Assembly: GCA_024734555.1 (NCBI GenBank)
Contig: JANPWX010020199.1
Coordinates: 3,356,762 to 3,420,761 of the forward strand
Reading direction: 5' to 3'
From: Trochalopteron elliotii
Taxonomy: Eukaryota; Chordata; Aves; Passeriformes; Leiothrichidae
Length of the DNA stretch: 64,000 bases
Shown here: positions 50,608-63,110 of the stretch, one piece after another
How the letters are laid out: each line of letters begins with the position of its first letter
Numbering within the stretch: position 1 is the stretch's first letter
The notes under the pieces: model-generated
What the model was told of the DNA's origin: nothing
The model's database searches: none
The model's input: only the letters and a program-made list of their open reading frames with translations
Position numbers and translations under genes: made by a program

Positions 50608-51540
50608 TAGCAAGGACAAAAATAAAATCAACAGCAGTGTCTAATACATTTCCAGAAGTTTCAGACATTGCTCTCTCATCACTTGCTGATTTTTGTTTGC
50701 ATTATCCTGAAACCTGAACCTCATTACACCCAATTATTTAAGACCTGATCAATAACAGGTTGTGACCCTCCTATGACAAGCCAGCTGTTGGATCAGGCAT
50801 TGGGGTTATCAGGTTATAGACTCTGTTACTGGTTTCAGCATAATGTCAATTGTTCAGGGTGTTGAAACCAGCCAACACCATGTTTATACTTGGTTTTGTG
50901 CTAATACTCTCTAGTAGCACTGATGGATTTTCTTCCTGACTTGTGCTCATTCTTTACAATTAGATTCAACAGTTATGGCATGTCAGCATTTTTATCAGGC
51001 TAATCGAGGCATTTTCTGCTCTCCCCTGCATGGCAGACTTCTCATAGTGCCCATCTGCATGTTCTGCACTTATTTAGGCTGAAATTGAGCTGCTTTGGAT
51101 TCAAAGAATAAAACTGGCCAGTGTTTCTCCACTTTTTCATACTTCTATCAGTCTAATTTCCTTATCTTGTTCTGCTTTTTTGTCCCTGAAATTTGCCTTC
51201 CACTAAAGCTAGAGCAGCTTCTAGATTTTGGATTTCAGATGACAGCATTAAGGAAATGTCTCAGATGAGAAGGGCCTAAGGAACAGCCCTGTGGTGTTTC
51301 ATACCTGTCACCCAGCTTTTCCTACTGCTGCTCTTGACTACACAGGTAACATTTAACACCTGGCAAATAATATATCCGAGTGAAAGAAGGAATATTGGTA
51401 GGTCACTCTACTCACTCCCAAGGATGCAAAATCGAATCTGGGCTCTTCTTAACCTCTTCTCGTTTTCTGACATGGAATAAAAGTTGGTTCAAGCTGATTA
51501 TACAAGTTTTGATTCAGCCTTTTAACTTGAATTAAAGCTA
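50608..51540. other. Unique DNA, no gene seen
   Basis: No element recognised. The segment is less repetitive than its surroundings and might contain conserved non-coding sequence, but no diagnostic motif is visible. Confidence 0.4.
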
Positions 51541-51547
51541 AAGAGCC

Positions 51548-51680
51548 TGCCAAGGGAGGCGGGGAAGACAGATTGGAGAGGGAGGAGGTGAGAGGTGGGA
51601 GAGGGGGAAGCAGAGAGAGGAGTGTTGAAAGTCTTAAAGCCAAGAAATTTGAAGAAATGGCGGGGGGGGGGGGGGGGGGA
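51548..51680 (+). repeat. Purine-rich tract ending near an 18-G run
   Basis: From 51548 to about 51625 the + strand is nearly pure A/G with many GGGA and GGAGG blocks. At 51662-51679 there are 18 consecutive G. Such DNA can form triplex (H-DNA) and quadruplex structures, and the G run is likely to be unstable and error-prone in sequencing. Confidence 0.9.
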
Positions 51681-52254
51681 GTTAGTAAAAGAACTAAGAG
51701 TTATTTTCAGATCATTTTCTCTGTAGCTGGGATAATTTTCAATTAGAAACTATTTTTTGTATACACTGGAGAGAAATAGTTAATGAGCTATTTTCTCTGC
51801 CCCCGGCCCATCATCTCTAAGGCCCCTGCTACACTGAAGGGACCTTTTCAAAACTGTGGTAGCATTATAGGATATGCTTGATTGGAGTAACTTCCCTCCT
51901 TCTCCAGGCAAAACTCATTGCTCTCGGCAGCACCCGTCCTCTGGCATCATCTCTGCTAACCCATCTGAAGCTTAGTGATAGCCTGGCACGACATATGTAT
52001 TCTTGTGTCATCTCATGTGGAGCCACATTCATTCCTGCTGAGTGACTTTCTGGAGACAGTAGCTAGAGGTCCAATTCTGCTCTCCAATATTAGAAGAAAC
52101 TTCCTAATGTGTTTGGTAGGCAAAGGCTGGCAAGAATAATTCTGGCTCTCTCACTTGTCTGCACAAACTTTTTTGATATTTTCTGTATCTGTTTGATTTA
52201 TTTGGATGCTAAATAAGTGAAAGGCTGAAGGTTTTTCTATAACTCTTATCTTGA

Positions 52255-52515
52255 GTAGGCTCATTCACGGGGGTCACTGGGAGCATCAGCAAGCCATAAA
52301 GCCCATAAATCCCTGGATGATCCTGCCCACTGTATTAAATTGAGGCTAAATAATGCTTTTAATGGGTGAGAACCTGAGATCATAAATTATTTTATACACA
52401 TAATGGAACAGTTTATCTTTCCACAGAAACACACTGCTGATTGGAAGAAGGTGGATAAGTCTGAGCTGGGATGTTACACACCATTTTAGTGCAGGAAATG
52501 AAAACACTTCAATTA
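52255..52515. promoter_or_regulatory. Candidate conserved non-coding element (inference)
   Basis: Complex, non-repetitive AT-rich sequence with two copies of CCATAAA (52294-52300 and 52303-52309) nine bases apart on the same face, plus several TTAAT and AATTAA cores. CCATAAA, read as TTTATGG, is the CDX and posterior HOX recognition core. Regulatory function and conservation are inferred from composition only. Confidence 0.15.
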
Positions 52516-55500
52516 AGCCATTCAATTAAACTAAAGAAAGAACATAGGTGGGTGGAATAGAGTTGCTTCCATTTGGCACAGTACATGGGATAATACCTCT
52601 GCTACTGACGTTTCAAGCAATTTTAAAGACTGGGAATGGACAGAATTTTCAATGAAGTATGGCTTTTTTGTTGGATAAAAGATAATCTACACACATGGTT
52701 TTCAAGTCTTTTTTTAAAAGAAAGAACTTTAGATTTGAGCTTTCTGGTTTGAAATATGGAGTGTTTTACATTCTTATTGCTGTTTGGAAAAAAACATGGT
52801 GATGTTTGATAGTACAGCACTAGAAAAGCAAATCACTCAAGTTTGTTTCTTTATAGGAATTTAGTGCCCTAGGAGTTAAATGTAACTGATAGGACTTCAC
52901 TCTGTAAAGGTACTAGGGGAAAGAAATCAGTCCTTTTCAGAAAGATGATGTCTGGTGAGAGAAAGCTCTCTGCCAAGGACTTGTGGGAAACCATCTCCTC
53001 AAATATACCACTATTCTTTAATGTAATCACAAATTGTAGAAATGCTATTACTATTAAGTATTGCTCTATTGTAAACCATAAATTGCAGTGAAACATGTCC
53101 TACCTAGAAGAAAATATGCTTTCACACCACAGCACTGGTGTGCTACTTTGCTTCCAGTTTGTACTGGAAGTCATATCCTTAAAAGAGGAAACTTGTGAGA
53201 ATGGGTCGTTAAGGATGTGCGAGAGCTCCTGTACTAGATATATGCAACCTTCTCTGGTTCCCCTCAGCATTTTTGTTGTATTACATGAAACATTTCATTA
53301 TTGTAAGCCTGAGGAAATGATGATCTGCCTCACAAAATTTCAGTGTTTAATTGGTTCATCATATTCCAGTGATGGTAAACACGTTGCCCTCTCCTGCTTT
53401 TCCTTCAGCGCAGTTTCTTTTCACATTGTGCAATGTGCTTTTTATTACACGTTCTCAGGAGCCAAATTAGAACTACCACCAATTTTCAATTTGCAGGAAT
53501 CCTCTACTGAAATCCAACATATCTACTAAAAAAGACAATTTTGATCAATAATCTCTCTACATCATGCTGGAGAAGAAAAGAAATTGAGGCAAATATTTTT
53601 CCTTTTAATTTTTTTGTTAGTGAACTTTCTGGATATCTACCAGGAGCTTCACAAGGCATAGGTTTGTGACTGAATGAAAATGTTCTGTGCAAAATCCTCA
53701 TGAAGTGGACATTGCTGCTCTAGTCATGCAGATTTTATCCCCATATTGCTTGTGCTCAATGCTGTAAAGAAAGGAAGGATAAAGATAGCTGAAAAAATTC
53801 TCCATTTACTGTCTTGATGTTCCTCTGATCAATAACCCTGTCTTGCTTACCTGTTTTAGAACAGAGGGTTGATCTCTGTTTTCTGCCTGCTGATGTCTGC
53901 TTGTTCCTATCTCCTTTTGTAAGACTAGAGAGGTGTGGGAGATAATTCTGTGTATTTCAATACAACTAATAGATTGCATCTTCTATAAGTCTAATTACTA
54001 CTGGAAAATTTGACTTTTAGTAAACAGGGTTCTTGTGAAATGAAGTTGAATCACTGCCTTTACTTTCTCATCCACCATTACATGTAAAAATCCTCCCAAA
54101 TGGGAAACTTAAAAATTGTTCCTGCAACTTACATGTGGTTGAGTGTGGTGGGACCTCTGCATTGCTTCTCCACTATGTATTTAATAGTTTGCAATAAAGA
54201 CCTTCAACAAGAAGCAAGACTGTGGAATCTTCTTAGCTTGCTTGGTTTGGGCAAGCTGAAATGTAAGGAAGCATTAAAACTTTGAAGGAATCCACTATTT
54301 ATAAGTCTGAGTGCTATTGATTTTTTTGTTAAATTAGGTCCTTAAGGCCTAAATTTGCAAAATAGGCAAACTTCTTTCATGCCCAGGAATCATGAAGACA
54401 TTAGGAGGCATTTCCTGTTACATTCTATGTCCATTATTGCTATATCCATTTTTATACTAATTCTGGTTCTGTAAGTTCTTTCCAATGCAAGTAGATAATG
54501 TCAGCAAATAATGGTGAAAACACCTTTCTGTTTTATAATGGCATCTTTGGAAGCATGTGTTTAGATGAAAAAAAAAAAAAAAAAACCACCAAACTCCAAC
54601 CACCACAAAACAACCCTTCAAAAAACCAACCTGTGAAAATTACTTGTGGTAACAGGCACAGGGATAAGGGAGGGGAGCATAATAGTTTTTCAAACTGAAT
54701 AAATTTATTTTAGTTCAGAGTACTGTTACATATTTGATTAACAGTGATCCACAAAGGAATAGCTATGGAAAAAAATCCAACACAATCCTGATTGTTAAAG
54801 AAAACATTCAGAGTCAAAAGTACTTGAACATACATAAAAGCAATAGCATGACTTAAATTCGCTTTATGTTGTTTTACAGCATTATGATGGACTAAGGAGG
54901 GCTGCAAAAATAATAAAAATGAAAAAAAGTGAATAGCAGTCAGTTTTTTGTAAGGGAAGGTGTTTTCTCTGAGATTCTCACCTCTCTCCAGCACAGGAGA
55001 TGCAGTGGGTCTGTGGTGCCTCTTGCAATGTAACTTCAGAGACAGAATCTTCCTGGCACCATTCCTCACATGGACAAATTTCTCCAGTATTGAGTGGGTG
55101 TTTGGAAGCACAGATGAAAGAAAAGAAAAGAAGAGGGAGGAATTTTACCAGAAAGATCTGAATGACTTTACTTCTCTATGGGCTATGTATTTAGGCCATC
55201 ACATTTCGAAGAAAGTGGCACTTTGGTGCTGTCAAATAAGTTGGTGCTCATCCTAACAGTTCAAAATACACTGTGGATTTAACATTTCTTTTTTTTCTGA
55301 CCCAATCAGCTTACAGGAGCATGAAATACATTTAAGATAGGGAAACAGTGAGTACTCAGGCATGGTAATTTCTCTTTGAACATAAAGTTTCAGCTTTTGA
55401 CCAGGGCAGGTAAAGAGCATCAATTTATAGCCTATCTGATACAATAATGGTCAAAAGTCCAAACATGAATATGGACATTTACAGGATCTGGAGTTTTTCT

Positions 55501-56996
55501 AGCTTAATTTTATGTTGTGCTTGTCAGCATAGGCAGTGCTGGCCCTGAGATCCATCAATCCTGTGACAATCTGAAACGGATGGTGAACAGCTGGCTACAC
55601 CGTCTGCTGACAGACAAACTTTATCCTGGGTGTCCATCATGCAACACACCAGAGGCAAGAATAGGTTAACATCATGTGTGCCTTACTGACAATGGCTTGC
55701 TGATTATACAATTTAAAATTTATATTGTTTGATGATAGAAGGGAAATATAAGAATTGTAACCTTTTTTTTGAATACCCCAAAGTCTGAAATTGGGTTCTT
55801 TACAACCCAAATCACACAGAACTACACATCACTTTTGATCAGAATTAAATGTTTGGCTCACTTTAGTTGTTATGGTAGTTTTTTAATAGAATATACTCAA
55901 CTCATCACAATAATTCTGGTAATGTAAGATTACATTATGATATTGCATTAAGATTTTAACATCCTCTCCAGTCCCAAAACAAAGAACAGCTTAGACATTA
56001 GTCAAATCATTGACAGGAGTTCAAATAAGTAACCTGATTTTTTTGTTTTACTATTTCTTACTAATATAATAATATTACAAATTATTTATGTTCACCAAAA
56101 GAAAACCAAACAGTGAGATGAAGTCTAAATCTTGTATTCTACATATCAGAAGATGTATATATGATACATATCCTTCTGATTATTGTGTTAGACAGAACTG
56201 TCATTTGAAATTAGATGATTTGAAGTGCCATTCTGAATGGAGAAATTGATATTGGTACTGATGGTGATGTTGCCAAATACTGGTGATGGAGAGGTAAAAG
56301 ACACCTGAGAAGGATGAAATATAGAAAACACAAGAACTTCTTGGTTCTTTCAAAGAAATCTAGAAATACCCCCTGTAAGTTCTGAGGGCAAGTTTGAGTC
56401 TTTTATGCCAGTTGTGTGCTGAATTACTCAATTTAGCTGGCTAAGAAGCTCTCATTTACTTAGATTTATAGCTAGATTTGGTGGCTTATCTATGTGAACT
56501 CACTATGTGAACTAACTGCTTTAGTAGGATTCATTCATCACATGAAGTAAAAGCCTAACAACGTGGGTCCTTTTGAGTATCAATTGACTGATAATTGATG
56601 AAAACCAGAGCCAAGAAGTTTCTGAAGGGAAACTTTCAACTCTGCTTTTCCTCTTTCCAGGTGATCAAATCTGCTGCACGTAAGTAGAGGTAGACTTGCT
56701 TCTTTGCTTTTTTTGCACCACTGTGGACCACAGGTAAAAAGGGCTATATGGATATATAATCTGGGCAAAAAGGAATGAAGGTGGGGTTGCTCCATTGTCC
56801 AAACCACACAGACATCTCACAGTTCAGAAATAATACTTTGTGTCAGTGAAGCACATGGGAAAACATCTTGGTATTCAGAAAATGAATAGAAACATTCTTG
56901 GGCCTATTACTGTCAAGAACTAGGGGTTTTTGCTTGTTTTGGGAGGGAGTTTGTTTGGTTTTGGAGGGTTTTGTTTGTTTCGAGGCGAGCTATAAT

Positions 56997-57024
56997 ATTT
57001 TTGTAATCCCTAGATTACAAAAAT
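56997..57024. repeat. Perfect 12-bp hairpin, 4-nt loop
   Basis: ATTTTTGTAATC and GATTACAAAAAT flank the loop CCTA. It sits at the right end of a G/T-rich patch containing the CpG-bearing block CGAGGCGAGC. It could be the end of an unrecognised small inverted-repeat element or a chance palindrome. Confidence 0.8.
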
Positions 57025-59130
57025 CTGTAGAGAATGCTCAATACAAAACAACACATACTGTTGGGTGTTCTGCATAAGGCACTGTGGTGCAGGTCAGAAA
57101 AGGGAGGATATATATGGGCCTTATTTTATTGTTTATATTTCCATCTGCACATACAGCATGAGTGGGTGTAAATCATCGCAAATTCTGGTTTGGTGCACAG
57201 TCTTGGAAAATCTATAGCTTTGTAAAAGAAACCTGAAAGCTGTTGACAGCCAGCTTTCTGGCACTTCCTGGTGAAAAAATCAAACAAAATCAAGACATTT
57301 TAGAGGGTAGTAAAATATGGTGGGATAATCATCTCCTCTTCTAGTGACTGTATTTTCTCTTGATAACTGAAGCGATCTGTATCTATTTTGGGTCAAATTC
57401 CTTGTGTTTGAACTAGGATGATACAGCTGCTTATCAGTCACTGCTTTCAGACAGGACACTAGGAACAAGCCAAAATGAATGGTAGCTGTAATTCCTTTAT
57501 TCTGCAACCTGTGAATCCTGGATAAGAAAAATTATTTATTGGAACAGTGGGTTTCACCTCTGGGCTCATTCATTGGTTTGGATCAGAAATGGGCAAGTTT
57601 GTTGGTCATGTTTTTTGGTCCCTATCTACCCACAGAAAGATGAATGTTTGAGGTGGAGAAGTATTAGTACATTAGTACCTTTTTATCACTCTTGCCAGAG
57701 CTAATTTTTTCCCTATAAATCCCTAGCAGACATTTGTTACTGCAGCAACAACCACATAACTAGGCACTTTTATGTTTCTGCTCCAGAGTAATCCAGATGT
57801 GAAGAATTGCACCTATTGCCTTTGTGGAATATCATGAACTGTATTCTAGGATCATCTTTAGGGAAATAAGATTTCATTGAGGAAAACCCTGCTGGACTGT
57901 GTGTTATTTTGTTTGTGTTTAGATGTGTGACAGATTGCACAATTTTGTACAAGGGTGGATCTGATTAGTTTTATTAACCTCTCCTTTTCATGAATGTCAG
58001 ATTCAAAACAGATAGCCAAGAGATCCCAGAGATATGGGAGAAATAATCCTCTGAAAATTCTTAAAATGAGGTAGCTTTTGTAGTGTGACCTGAAATCCCA
58101 GCAAACATCTAAGGGACAGATTTTTTTAATTTAACTACTGTGTTTTTCTTGGATTTCATAAATCAAGAATGACAGCAAGATAAAATTACAGACTAACTGC
58201 TGTTTGTCTTTTTTTTTTCCATCTCTCTTCTCTTTTCTGTACTTACTTGGGCTTCTCTGTCTCTCTTTTTCTTTCTTTTTTTTTTTTTAATGTCATTATC
58301 TTTTTTGTTTCTCTATAACAGCTGTACCACACTGCCATTTTTTCTACAGGACCATTTTAGAAATTGGAGAGTACTGTATGCATAAGTAGATACTGAAAAT
58401 TATGTGATTAGGTGATTAATCATCATTCTTCACCTCAGGCCAAAATTCTGATGATTGAATCCATCTCTTCAGCATGTAACTTCTGAAACTCAAATCCATT
58501 CCATCCTGCTTTTTCAGAAGACAGATTTCATAAAAAATTTCGTCTCGGCATGGCTGGGAATAAGCAAGACTTTTCAGTTCTGAGAAATACTCACCAGCAT
58601 GTTTAATTCCCTCTGGCCTTTATACAGTAAATATTCTAACACTTTATATCTGTGAAAATACACTGGGCTATGAACAAATGGCAGGAAAGTACATAAGCTG
58701 GTGCACCACACACACATAATTTCACTCCAAAACAGAGTAGAACTTGTGGTAAAAGCTACTCAGTATTGCCTAAAGGAATGCAGAATTTTCAGGGGAAGTA
58801 GTTGATATAGCTTCACCATGGACTTACCTGTTTCTGGATAATTAAAGAGCTCAAATGGGAAACTACGTTCAAGCTTTCTAAGGCAAAAAGAACATGTGAA
58901 ATTCCATGTCTCACTTTTTTCTGTTGTACTAAGAACGTCTATTCACAAAATGATCTGCCACATAACATGCCCATACTTTGCAAAGCAAAAGGACAAAGGC
59001 TCTGTGAAATAAGCAGGGAAGAAAGAATCATCTCTTTGGTGGCAATAATGACAGCTAATTTGGAAAAGCTTGGCATCTGTTTGATGCATCCTGCAATTTA
59101 GCAATGAATTGGATGGCACCACCCAGAGGG

Positions 59131-59184
59131 CACAATCTTCATGAGTTTTGTAATGGACACAATCTACATGAGTTCTGTAATTCT
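59131..59184. repeat. 27-bp tandem duplication, two diverged copies
   Basis: Units at 59131-59157 and 59158-59184 share CACAATCT, CATGAGTT and TGTAAT and differ at about five positions. An older local duplication. Confidence 0.85.
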
Positions 59185-60535
59185 GGTTTGTAGACCTTCC
59201 ATTGATCCAAAGCAGGTCTTACTGCAACCACTGAAATTAAGCCCTTTTAGACATGTCTTTCAAGGCTCCTAATTTTTATTATTTTATTCCAGTTCTTCTC
59301 TATTTTCCCTTCTTTTGTTGTGAAGATAATCACAGAACAACATGTAATCTCTCTCAGTGATAATTAAGAGTTAAGAAACAAACCTAATATGTCATAAATT
59401 GCTTTAGTATTCAGTATTCTTATGTGGGGGGAAAGGTTCACTGCAGTTATTTGGTATTCAGCAATCAATTATATTCTTAAATGTTATTAATTCATGGTCT
59501 CTAATACATACACAATTTTTAATTTTTTTTCTGCATTTATTGGGGTCTAATTAAAAAATAAATAAAATGAACTGAGGGGAAAATGCTGGATTGCTTCCCA
59601 TTGTAATGGCAAAGGAAAATATACCCAATGCCCACCACTACAGTATGGAGGGCTATATGATGTATTTATAAACTACTGAATGGGGCTGCCTGGGTTCATT
59701 GACCCCAGTCTGGCTGGTGCTAAGTGTACAGAAATAAACCCATCCCCAAAAGATTGCAATCAAGGGATAAAACAAGAAACAGATGGCTGGTCTTGCAAGG
59801 GGAGCGTTAAAAATAAGAGGAAATTGACTGGCACAGTATGCAGTGGTCTTGGCACACCAGCTGCTTAACCATGGACAATTTTTTTCAAGCATCATGGCAG
59901 AGGAGAATTTTTAAGGTTAGTTTTGAAACGTGAAAGCTAAATGGTTATTTTACAGACCCATGTTCTCACAGAGAGTGTGTGTGAAAGCACAAGGGAAGTG
60001 TCTGCTGCAGGTCAGTTGGAGGTTTTGGCATCTCAGTCGAGTCCAAGGAGAGATAACTGGGACAGTGTGGGAGGACATGCTGGAGACTGCAGCAGGTTAA
60101 AGAAAGGGGAACTAAATGGACTGCCAGGAAGATGATGTGGTAGCTTTGGGAAAGTGACAGGTCTCTGCAAGCTTTAAGTAGGCATAACTGTCTTCAGTGT
60201 TTGCCTGGCTTTGGTTAGAAAAGTCAAGATGAAAGGGGGTGAAACTGGTAAGGTTATCATCTGTCAAGAAGGAAAAAAAGTTCTGCTGTTAAGCTGCTCA
60301 GCTCTGGTGTATATTTAATTGAAATGTATAAACCACTGCAAAGTAGATGTCACAGAAACATCACAGTACCTTTGACTGCAGTCATACAAGTGTCATCTTC
60401 AGCATTTCATAGCACCACAAGATCATGTGAAGGCAAGCACACTACAAGGAAAGTGACTAGCATATTTCTAAATGTGAACTCTTTGTATTCAACTTAAAGA
60501 AACATTTATCCTCTTCTCCTTAACTAGTCTTTCCT

Positions 60536-60553
60536 TGTGTGTGTGTGTGTGTG
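60536..60553 (+). repeat. (TG)9 microsatellite
   Basis: Nine uninterrupted TG units. Short but pure. Confidence 0.95.
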
Positions 60554-62171
60554 GAGTTCCTCTGAATTGTTTGGTTGTTTTTCTTTGTTTCAGAGCTTTT
60601 TCTCTGAGAAGGGGCTAGCTAACTGCATGTTCTTCCAGTACAGGAACAGGAAGATGTCAGCTTGAGAATCCAGCAGCTACACAAAACTGGGTCAGGAACT
60701 TGAACTATTTTAAAATGAGAATCTCCTTTTTCCTACATTTCTTCTACTTCCAGTAGGTATTGCAGTGTGTTTTAGTAGTAAACTGGCTTATTTCAGTCAG
60801 TGCTGTACAGACTTAATTCTCAGTGGAAAAAGATGGAAGAAAAAAAAAAGAAAGAAAAAAAAAGAAAAGATGTGCTTCAGAAGTCTGAATTACCCAGATC
60901 TGTCCTAATTGGTGAAAGAGAATGCTGAGTATGGATGGCAGATGTTTCCTTAATTAATATCCTACTGGGTTAATCAGCAGAACCTTGGGAGCTGCTATGA
61001 GACTTTTTGATGTGTTCAGAGAATCCAAGCCTTGATCCACAGACTTTAAACTCATAACTGCTTTAGTTGTCTGTCTGTGTGATACTTGCAAATAATAGAG
61101 TCTTCAGTCAGAATTTGTCTTTTGTGTAACCTAATTCTATGAACATTTTGATGACATTTGTGTTCAAAATTTACAGTAAATCTTGCATGTAAATTGAGCT
61201 CCTCTCTAAATTTGAGATTTCTTACAGGTTTTAATAAAATGACTTATTCACAGTTCAGAATGTTTGCCTTTCAATCTCCTAAGAGCTCTATTTTTAATTT
61301 TGTGAAGTCTGTGTTTTACCATAAGCTGGTTTGATACACAGAAAATTTGTCATGGACCTAATGACACTCATTAGAACCGCATGTGCTCTCACTGAAAATA
61401 GAGCTAAGTCAGGAGGAGAAATTGCAGTCTCTCTAAGTTTTACAAGCTGAAACTTGGAAAAAGACTGTCATCTATAATTCTTTTTTGTTTTCACATAAGT
61501 CTCCCTATATTTTCTGAAAGCTAAAAATTTGAACTTTTCATTAAAATAACAATGAAATGGGATGAAGAAAATTTTTTCCATTTCTCCTTCTGAATGTCTC
61601 ATTTTGCAAATATCCATCTTACAAACATTCAAATTTTAATCAATTAGCATCTTCTGGAAAATGCTGAAGGAACATTCCCGTGAGCTCTAGTTATAGACTT
61701 CTTTATAGCGTTGCATATGGAGAAGGGTAAAGGAGGACAGAGAGCAAAAAGCTGCAAAAATATTGGTTTTGTACTCAAGTTAGCAGCATCTTCCCACTGC
61801 AGCAAAACACCTGTGGGCTTGGTGGGCTTGTTTACAGGCTTGGATTAATCTCTTTCTACTCTTTATGTTCATTCATACTTTCCTAGCCAAATCCTTGGCC
61901 TCTCTGTTGAAAGTTTCTTAAATACTGCAGTATGTGTGATATAATCATACAAAAAAGCAGAATTTACCTCTCCTCTAGGTGCTTGGTTCTTCTGGGAGCA
62001 ACCTTACACCTAACTTAACCTCTGGAGAGGAACTGGGCAAAAAGGGGTTGTAACAGCAGGGGAATAAAAGGAATAAAAAGGAGCAGTGGAGAGCTGTCCC
62101 ATTGAATAGTTCAGCCTTATTTCGCCTTACATGTGGGATTTAAATAAGGGATTTATGGAGTTCTTTTATTT

Positions 62172-62173
<2 letters not shown>

Positions 62174-62207
<34 letters not shown>

Positions 62208-62385
62208 TTGATGGGTTTTTTGGTTGTTTCATAGTTTTTGAGTTAATTTCTTTTTTTTTTTTGCTTGGGTTTGTTCTTGGTTTTGGTTTTGGGGTGGTTT
62301 TTTGTTGGTTTTTTTTTCTGTTTGTTTGGTTTGGGGTTTTTGATTTGGTTTAGTTTGTTTGTTTGTTGGTTGGTTTGTGTTACGT
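62174..62385 (+). repeat. T41 homopolymer followed by T/G-rich tract
   Basis: Forty-one consecutive T (62174-62214) precede about 170 bases made almost only of T and G (GGTTTT, GTTTG and TTGG steps). Open frames here are compositional. The T run could be the complement of a poly-A tail from a minus-strand retrocopy, but no parent sequence is recognisable on its right side. Confidence 0.9.
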
Positions 62386-63014
62386 ACTTCTTCTGCCTGT
62401 CTCTGCCTCTCTGCAGTCTGCAGCAATATTTTCCATGGAGTAAGCCTCTACCAAAACGAGAGTATGAACCCCAACTTCCCTTTTGAATCTCATCATTTCT
62501 GTCTTGGAAACTTCAGCAACTACAAAGTAGATGCAAAACTTGCTCTCACTGTGTAGGAAGCAGAAATAAATGTTATACTAACCAAAAGGGTGTTTTTGGA
62601 AGGACATGCCACCTACAATAATAGGGAAGAATATTGGTTCTCACTGGTTTGCCTTAATATTTTAAGCTGTTCTTTGCTCTTTTCCTCACTAGCTCACATC
62701 CCACTAGCTGTTTACAGTTATTTCACACATCTTATGCCAGCCTTATGCCATTCATTCTGTTGAGACCTGCTTGAAATCTCCTTGAAAACTTACTGCTATG
62801 GATTAAAAAAAAAAAATCTTAGCTCCTGCCCATCAAAACTGATTCCCCTACAGGGAAAAAAAATTACATCATTTAGTATATAAATCATGTCAGTGATTAT
62901 GCAAGATCTTGGTACTACTCTTGTTCCCTCTGTTCCTCCTATCTGTCAACAACAGCCAAGTTTCTAAAATTTTCTTGTAGCACTTAGTTTGGGACTAAAG
63001 ACCTTGTTCTTCCT
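62386..63014. other. Unique DNA, no gene seen
   Basis: Short open frames only (up to 73 codons, running out of the low-complexity tract). No element recognised. Confidence 0.5.
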
Positions 63015-63110
63015 TGATTTAAAGTCACATTTATTTTCCAATATTTCCCTGTATAGGCAGTGATTTAAAGTCACATTTATTCTCCTCCTGTATGCCCCCT
63101 GTATAAGCAG
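63015..63110. repeat. 46-bp tandem duplication, two diverged copies
   Basis: Unit 1 (63015-63060) and unit 2 (63061-63110) both begin TGATTTAAAGTCACATTTAT and end CCCTGTATA followed by GGCAG or AGCAG. The middle differs and unit 2 is four bases longer. Confidence 0.9.

Larger units (their letters stand above)
51681..62173. other. Long unique stretch, no gene or transposon recognised
   Basis: About 10.5 kb. It includes the longest ATG-initiated open frame of the window (53095-53529, 144 codons, no recognisable domain), an A18 run at 54568-54585, a perfect 12-bp hairpin at 56997-57024, a polypyrimidine tract ending in an acceptor-like CAG at 58205-58321 without a following open frame, a tandem repeat at 59131-59184, (TG)9 at 60536-60553 and an A/G-rich tract at about 60836-60869. 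G/T-rich sequence lies at 56935-56980. Confidence 0.45.

Noticed and set aside
53095..53529. 144-codon ATG-initiated open frame, longest of its kind in the window
   Set aside because: No recognisable domain, signal peptide or splice context; composition rich in Cys, Ser and Phe as expected from random AT-rich DNA; a frame this long is plausible by chance in 64 kb.
58205..58340. Strong polypyrimidine tract ending in ATAACAG, like a splice acceptor
   Set aside because: The sequence after it has no sustained open frame bounded by a donor; long T/C tracts are common here as simple repeats.
59690..59780. GAAATAAACCC with flanking blocks resembling LTR R-U5
   Set aside because: No TATA box at the right distance, no TG/CA termini and no target duplication could be found.
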